Positions 7,459 to 10,604 of a DNA stretch of 10,604 bases are shown here, piece after piece (position 1 is the stretch's first letter; the number at the start of each line of letters is the position of its first letter). The translations under genes and the position numbers were made by a program. Location of the stretch: NCBI GenBank assembly GCA_043800975.1, contig JAZDMK010000188.1, positions 1 through 10,604 on the forward strand, given 5' to 3'. The notes under the pieces were generated by a model. That model was given only the letters and a program-made list of their open reading frames with translations. It ran no database searches and was not told where the DNA came from. Source of the stretch: JAZDMK01 sp043800975. Its GTDB lineage: Bacteria > Bacteroidota > Bacteroidia > Bacteroidales > JAHJDW01.

Positions 7459-7872
7459 TTATTTTTCTGCGTAATGAATAATAACTTCCTGCTTTATTTC
7501 CGGATGCAGACTGAGTGCTACCGGGCAATTTTTACTTGCATATTCAATCACAGTTTTTTGTTTCTGATCGTACTGGTTATGAGGAAAAAATAATTCGATT
7601 TTTACAGTTCCCACCCGACGTGGGTTGTCCAGCATCACTTTGGTGGTTTTCGCAGTAACGCCCTCCATACTGAATTTATAGGTTTCGGCTGCAATGGCCA
7701 TGATTGTAAGCATGCAACTTGTCAGTGAAGTGGCCAGCATATCGGTAGGTGAAAAAGCTTCTCCACGGCCATGGTTGTCAACCGGTGCGTCGGTAAGAAT
7801 TTCAGTACCCGAAGCCATGTGCGTTATGTGAGTTCTTAGTTCACCCAGGTATTTTGTGTGTGTGGTTTCCAT
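7459..7872 (-). CDS. OsmC/Ohr-family peroxide-reducing protein
   Basis: OsmC-family proteins are cytoplasmic dimers that reduce organic hydroperoxides with a pair of cysteines. This protein has 137 residues from the chosen start. The two expected cysteines are present: C53 in the TSLTSCMLTIMAIAA helix and C116 in SKNCPVALSLHPEI, the usual OsmC ending. A conserved Arg (R13) and Glu (E38 in GRGEAFSPTDML) complete the site. The ATG at 7870-7872 is preferred to an in-frame GTG at 7897-7899, because the GTG lies immediately beside the promoter -7 box (7889-7896) and would precede the transcription start. It is the first gene of the operon with the thioesterase (7-base gap) and the RNA methyltransferase. 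This sequence is of the YhfA-like general OsmC type rather than clear Ohr; the substrate is not deducible. Confidence 0.87.
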   Translation of the reverse strand: METTHTKYLGELRTHITHMASGTEILTDAPVDNHGRGEAFSPTDMLATSLTSCMLTIMAIAAETYKFSMEGVTAKTTKVMLDNPRRVGTVKIELFFPHNQYDQKQKTVIEYASKNCPVALSLHPEIKQEVIIHYAEK

Positions 7873-7888
7873 TGGGAAATATTTTGGA

Positions 7889-7896
7889 CAAAAGTA
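7889..7896 (-). promoter_or_regulatory. -7 box of the OsmC operon promoter
   Basis: On the minus strand this reads TACTTTTG, a full match to TAnnTTTG. Transcription would start near 7882, about ten bases before the ATG at 7872. No well-placed -33 TTG was found; the nearest lies 27 bases upstream. The site decides the OsmC start, since the upstream GTG would be outside the transcript. Confidence 0.5.
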
Positions 7897-7940
7897 CACA
7901 AACTATTAGAAAAATAGTAAGTACAACAAGTGTGGGCAAT

Positions 7941-7967
7941 AAAAAAGCCCTGAAATTTCAGGGCTTT
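7941..7967 (-). terminator. Rho-independent terminator of the Cys-rich protein gene
   Basis: A perfect 24-base palindrome at 7944-7967 (arm AAAGCCCTGAAA) is followed on the minus strand by a six-T run (plus-strand A run 7941-7946). It lies 22 bases after the stop of the Cys-rich gene and upstream of the OsmC promoter, so it isolates the two minus-strand transcripts. On the plus strand only a TTT follows the stem, so action in that direction would be weak. Confidence 0.88.
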
Positions 7968-7989
7968 CTAATAAAAAAACAACTTTCAA

Positions 7990-8505
7990 TTATTTACTTT
8001 TGCCATGTGAGCATCCTGAGCCTGCAGCTTTAGGGCAACCAGAGCCTGTACTTGCTCCTTTGCTGTTTGGGCAACATGATTTTGTTTCGGATTTTGTATA
8101 TCCACTGCAACTTGTATTGCAATTGGTGCATTTTGTTTTCGAATCTTTAATGCACATTTTTACAGCTTTGGTATTGTCTCCAGATCCCATGCCCTTGCAA
8201 GTAGATGAACAACCACCTGCTTTAGCACCTGTCACATCTTTCTTATCGTGGCTGCATTTGCCGTCGCCTTTGCCACCTTTCTTATCGTGGCTGCATTTAC
8301 CATCACCTTTGCAATCTTTTTTATCTTTACAAGGACCTGTACAAGCAACAGATGGGTCTTTGCAACACATCTTTGTGGCTGTGGTTTTTTCAATGGTTGT
8401 GCCAGTAGCACCTTTGGTACCTGCATCCTGTGCGTTAGCAGTTCCTGCATTAAATAAAAACGCGCCGAAAGTAACGAGTACAATGCTTACAATAATTTTT
8501 TTCAT
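7990..8505 (-). CDS. Secreted Cys- and Lys-rich low-complexity protein
   Basis: I do not recognise the family. The protein has 171 residues with a clear signal peptide (MKK, hydrophobic core, cleavage near ANA|Q at 25/26), so it should reach the periplasm or beyond. It has no lipobox at the cleavage site. The mature part (~146 residues) contains 17 cysteines, many Lys, Gly, Ser and Thr, and three SH pairs, and almost no hydrophobic core. Cysteines occur as CC (47-48), as CTGPC and CTNCNTSC clusters, as CC again near the C-terminus, and singly. Residues 66-78 and 79-91 are a tandem duplication of a KGDGKCSHDKK unit. Such a composition suggests metal binding or extensive disulfide bonding, but this is inference. 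It is transcribed alone, ending at a strong terminator, and is divergent from a two-component system with 129 bases between. The antisense frame across this gene is judged a shadow because this strand has the signal peptide, the promoter and the terminator. Confidence 0.75.
   Translation of the reverse strand: MKKIIVSIVLVTFGAFLFNAGTANAQDAGTKGATGTTIEKTTATKMCCKDPSVACTGPCKDKKDCKGDGKCSHDKKGGKGDGKCSHDKKDVTGAKAGGCSSTCKGMGSGDNTKAVKMCIKDSKTKCTNCNTSCSGYTKSETKSCCPNSKGASTGSGCPKAAGSGCSHGKSK
8233..8310 (-). repeat. In-frame 39-base tandem duplication in the Cys-rich gene
   Basis: Two adjacent 39-base units (8272-8310 and 8233-8271) match at 33 of 39 positions by eye. They encode 13-residue repeats sharing KGDGKCSHDKK. 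The multiple of three keeps the frame, and most differences are third-position changes that leave the protein unchanged, which implies selection on the encoded Cys-Ser-His motif. Confidence 0.85.
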
Positions 8506-8530
8506 GATTATTTTTTTTGAGTTAGTATTT

Positions 8531-8568
8531 CATTTGTTTTCGAAGCAAATGTATACTCAGAAATGTAT
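8531..8568 (-). promoter_or_regulatory. Promoter and operator-like repeats of the Cys-rich gene
   Basis: On the minus strand 8546-8553 reads TACATTTG, a full TAnnTTTG -7 box. Transcription would start near 8539, with a leader of about 34 bases. An inverted repeat CATTTG-N9-CAAATG at 8531-8551 covers most of the -7 box and the predicted start. A direct repeat AAATGTAT occurs at 8547-8554 and 8561-8568, 14 bases apart. These overlap the promoter where a repressor or response regulator could bind; no protein is assigned. No good -33 element was seen. Confidence 0.45.
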
Positions 8569-8592
8569 CACTGTGGTTAATTAGCTGTTAAA

Positions 8593-8625
8593 TTGTGTTA
8601 ATGAAAAGTTAATGCCTCATCTTTG
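8593..8625 (+). promoter_or_regulatory. Putative promoter of the two-component system
   Basis: CATCTTTG at 8618-8625 matches TAnnTTTG except for the first base, and a TTG at 8593-8595 lies 22 bases upstream. A start near 8631-8632 would be almost at the ATG at 8635, giving a nearly leaderless transcript, or would favour the GTG at 8653 as the real start codon. Confidence 0.35.
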
Positions 8626-8634
8626 TAAGAATGA

Positions 8635-9933
8635 ATGGCTTACTTTTGCTGTGTGAAAAGAAAAGGACTCATAATTATTCTTTGTATTACCTCGCTTGCA
8701 CTTGCTGGTATCATCATCACACAATTATTCTGGATGCACAATGCCTTACAGTTGCGTCAGGAGCAGTTTAATCACAAAGTTAAATTCATTCTCAAAAGCA
8801 CCATCAACGAGCTGATGGAAATCAACCGGGATACTGAAACAGATACTCCCAACAAGAATTGCCGGTCTATCTGTGAAATGGATGATAAAAATATTTTTGA
8901 AGTCATCAGACCCGCTACGCTGGATTCAATAATCAGATATGAGATAAATTATTTTAATGTAAATACAGAATACGAGTACGGAATTTTTTATTGTGATAAA
9001 GATTCTCTTATTATGGGAAAGTCGGATCATTACCGAAATGAACTTTTTCGCACCCGGCATACTGCAAATCTATCTTGCTTCTGGAAAAACAGTTGCTTCA
9101 AACTCGGAATCTATTTCCCGAATCAGAAGAGTTACCTTATATCAAAAATGGGATGGTGGCTTGTTCTGTCAATTGCTTTTATGCTGATTCTCGTTATTGG
9201 CTTTTTCTTTACCATATATCTGATGATACGGCAAAAGAAGTTAGCTGACATGAAAAATGATTTTGTCAATAACATGACACATGAATTTAAAACGCCTATA
9301 TCAACTATTTCTATCACCTCGGAATTACTTATGAAGGATAATGTCAACAGAAATCCGGAAAAGGTGGAGCGGTATGCTGCTGTTATTTATGATGAAAATT
9401 CCCGTCTAAGAAGTCAGGTGGAACGTGTGCTTCAAATGGCAGTTCTTGATAAAGGCGAATTGAAAATGAAACAAGCATTAATAAATGTGCATGATATTAT
9501 TGTGGAAGTTGTGGATGCATTTTCAATTCCCGTTTCAGAAAGAAAAGGAACGATTACAACGTCATTGAATGCTCAGAATGTTGAAATGTTTGCCGATCCG
9601 ATGCATTTCAGAAATGTAATCAGTAATTTGATTGATAATGCACTTAAATATTCAAAAGAGATTCCTGAAATCAAAATTACTACAGAAAGTGTTAATGACC
9701 GTATTCTAATTTCTGTAATTGATAAAGGCATTGGTATTAGCGCAGAACATCAGAAATGCATTTTCAAAAAATTCTTCCGCGTACCCACAGGAAACATTCA
9801 TGATGTGAAAGGATTCGGACTGGGCTTGTTTTATGTAAAAACAATCGTTGATTTGCACAACGGGAATGTGAATTTGAAAAGTGAACTGAAAAAAGGAACT
9901 ACTTTTATCCTCGATTTCCCGATTAAAAAGTAA
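8635..9933 (+). CDS. Membrane sensor histidine kinase (RprX-like)
   Basis: A 432-residue two-component sensor in the inner membrane. Transmembrane helix 1 spans about residues 10-33 and helix 2 about 176-198, enclosing a periplasmic sensor domain of about 140 residues. No HAMP domain is evident: helix 2 leads directly through RQKKLADMKNDF into the dimerisation/phosphoacceptor domain. The H box is MTHEFKTP with H216 as phosphorylation site. The ATPase domain has an N box with N335 (NLIDNALKYS), a G1 box DKGIGI at 363-368 and a G2 box GFGLGLFYVK from 393. All catalytic motifs are intact. The architecture and the NNMTHEFKTPIS motif match the Bacteroidota RprX group. The periplasmic part contains five cysteines (C76, C80, C120, C148, C154). 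The start is uncertain: ATG at 8635 or GTG at 8653 both precede helix 1. Its stop overlaps the response regulator start by one base. Confidence 0.9.
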   Translation: MAYFCCVKRKGLIIILCITSLALAGIIITQLFWMHNALQLRQEQFNHKVKFILKSTINELMEINRDTETDTPNKNCRSICEMDDKNIFEVIRPATLDSIIRYEINYFNVNTEYEYGIFYCDKDSLIMGKSDHYRNELFRTRHTANLSCFWKNSCFKLGIYFPNQKSYLISKMGWWLVLSIAFMLILVIGFFFTIYLMIRQKKLADMKNDFVNNMTHEFKTPISTISITSELLMKDNVNRNPEKVERYAAVIYDENSRLRSQVERVLQMAVLDKGELKMKQALINVHDIIVEVVDAFSIPVSERKGTITTSLNAQNVEMFADPMHFRNVISNLIDNALKYSKEIPEIKITTESVNDRILISVIDKGIGISAEHQKCIFKKFFRVPTGNIHDVKGFGLGLFYVKTIVDLHNGNVNLKSELKKGTTFILDFPIKK

Positions 9934-10604
9934 TGACAAAAAAAACAAAAGCACAGATTCTCCTAGTTGAAGACGATCCCAACCTCGGTATGGTGGTTCA
10001 GGATTATCTCGAAATGATGGGCTATGCGTGCACTCTTTCACAGGATGGTGAAGCTGGGTTATTTACTTTTTCTAAACATCATTTTGATCTTTGCATTTTT
10101 GATGTGATGATGCCAAAGATGGATGGATTCTCGCTCGCCGAAGCAATTCGAAAAAAAGGAAGTGAAGTTCCCATCATTTTTCTCACAGCAAAGGCGCTGA
10201 AAGACGATCGCATTCAGGGTTTTCGTTCTGGGGGAGATGATTATCTTACAAAACCGTTCAGTACCGAAGAGCTGCATCTGCGCATTGAAGCCATATTACG
10301 ACGTACGATGAAAAAAAGCGGTATTGTTCCGGAATCACCCGTTCAATTTCAAATTGGAAAATTATTATTTGATCCGCAAAATATGTTCCTTCAGGGACCC
10401 GAAAAAAAACAATCTCTTACACGTCGGGAGGCTCAGCTTTTACAGCTGCTTTGCGAAAATATGAATAACCTGATCACGCGCGAATTTGCACTGAAAACAA
10501 TTTGGGGCGATGATGATTATTTTATCGGAAGAAGTATGGATGTTTTTATAACGCGTCTCAGAAAATATTTAAAAGAAGATCCCTCCGTGACAATTCAGAA
10601 TGTT
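9933..10604 (+). CDS. OmpR-family response regulator (RprY-like), 3' end cut by window edge
   Basis: Partner of the preceding kinase and a DNA-binding transcription factor. The ATG at 9933-9935 overlaps the kinase stop (TAATG), indicating translational coupling. The 224 codons present include a complete receiver domain (about 7-125): acidic pair D14-D15, phosphoacceptor D57 in FDVMMPKMDGF, T85 in IIFLTAKA and K107 in YLTKPF. A linker is followed by a winged-helix domain (about 137-224) with LTRREAQLLQLL and the recognition-helix region GRSMDVFITRLRKYL. The sequence stops at IQNV; in homologues this strand leads into a VxGxGYKL-type ending, so roughly ten or so residues are missing. Its targets are unknown; the divergent Cys-rich gene is a candidate by position only. 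Confidence 0.93.
   Translation, partial: MTKKTKAQILLVEDDPNLGMVVQDYLEMMGYACTLSQDGEAGLFTFSKHHFDLCIFDVMMPKMDGFSLAEAIRKKGSEVPIIFLTAKALKDDRIQGFRSGGDDYLTKPFSTEELHLRIEAILRRTMKKSGIVPESPVQFQIGKLLFDPQNMFLQGPEKKQSLTRREAQLLQLLCENMNNLITREFALKTIWGDDDYFIGRSMDVFITRLRKYLKEDPSVTIQNV

Noticed and set aside
8000..8584. Long plus-strand open frame opposite the Cys-rich gene
   Set aside because: The frame is a by-product of the low-complexity sequence. The minus strand has a signal peptide, a -7 box, a terminator and silent third-position differences between repeats.

Overview
The window looks like chromosomal DNA from a member of the Bacteroidota. The evidence is a secreted protein with a C-terminal type IX secretion (T9SS) sorting domain, several start regions with the phylum's TAnnTTTG -7 promoter box rather than a TATAAT box, no clear Shine-Dalgarno sequences, and A+T-rich intergenic DNA. 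No phage, insertion sequence, CRISPR array, tRNA or rRNA was seen. No gene-free stretch exceeds about 200 bases.

Layout, left to right. (1) 1-440, minus: the 5' end of priA (replication restart helicase), running off the left edge. (2) 622-2466, plus: a secreted multidomain T9SS cargo with a concanavalin-like domain, an Fn3-like domain, a thioredoxin-like/Omp28-like CPYC module and the sorting tail. It has its own promoter and a strong palindromic terminator. (3) 2614-5186, plus: two complete phosphofructokinase paralogues whose stop and start codons overlap by one base. The first carries the pyrophosphate-type signature (GGDD plus PKTIDND). The second carries the plant/trypanosome ATP-type signature (GGDG plus PKTIDND). 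(4) 5244-5654, plus: a small, very A+T-rich two-helix membrane protein of unknown function, then about 200 bases of repeat-like intergenic DNA. (5) 7872-5854, minus: a tight three-gene operon of an OsmC-family protein, a FlK-like hotdog thioesterase and a THUMP-domain RNA methyltransferase (RlmL N-terminal type). (6) 8505-7990, minus: a secreted Cys- and Lys-rich protein with an internal 13-residue duplication, closed by a terminator almost identical to that of gene 2. (7) 8635-10604, plus: a histidine kinase and an OmpR-type response regulator, overlapping by one base. They are divergent from the Cys-rich gene, and the regulator is cut by the right edge a few residues before its likely end.

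Functional reading. Most of the window is core metabolism and information processing (PriA, glycolysis, rRNA modification) plus envelope and redox functions. The points most worth a second look are the coupled phosphofructokinases of different donor type, and the divergent pair of Cys-rich exported protein and two-component system, whose shared 129-bp control region contains operator-like repeats over the -7 box. I see no clear evidence of a wholly new multi-gene system.
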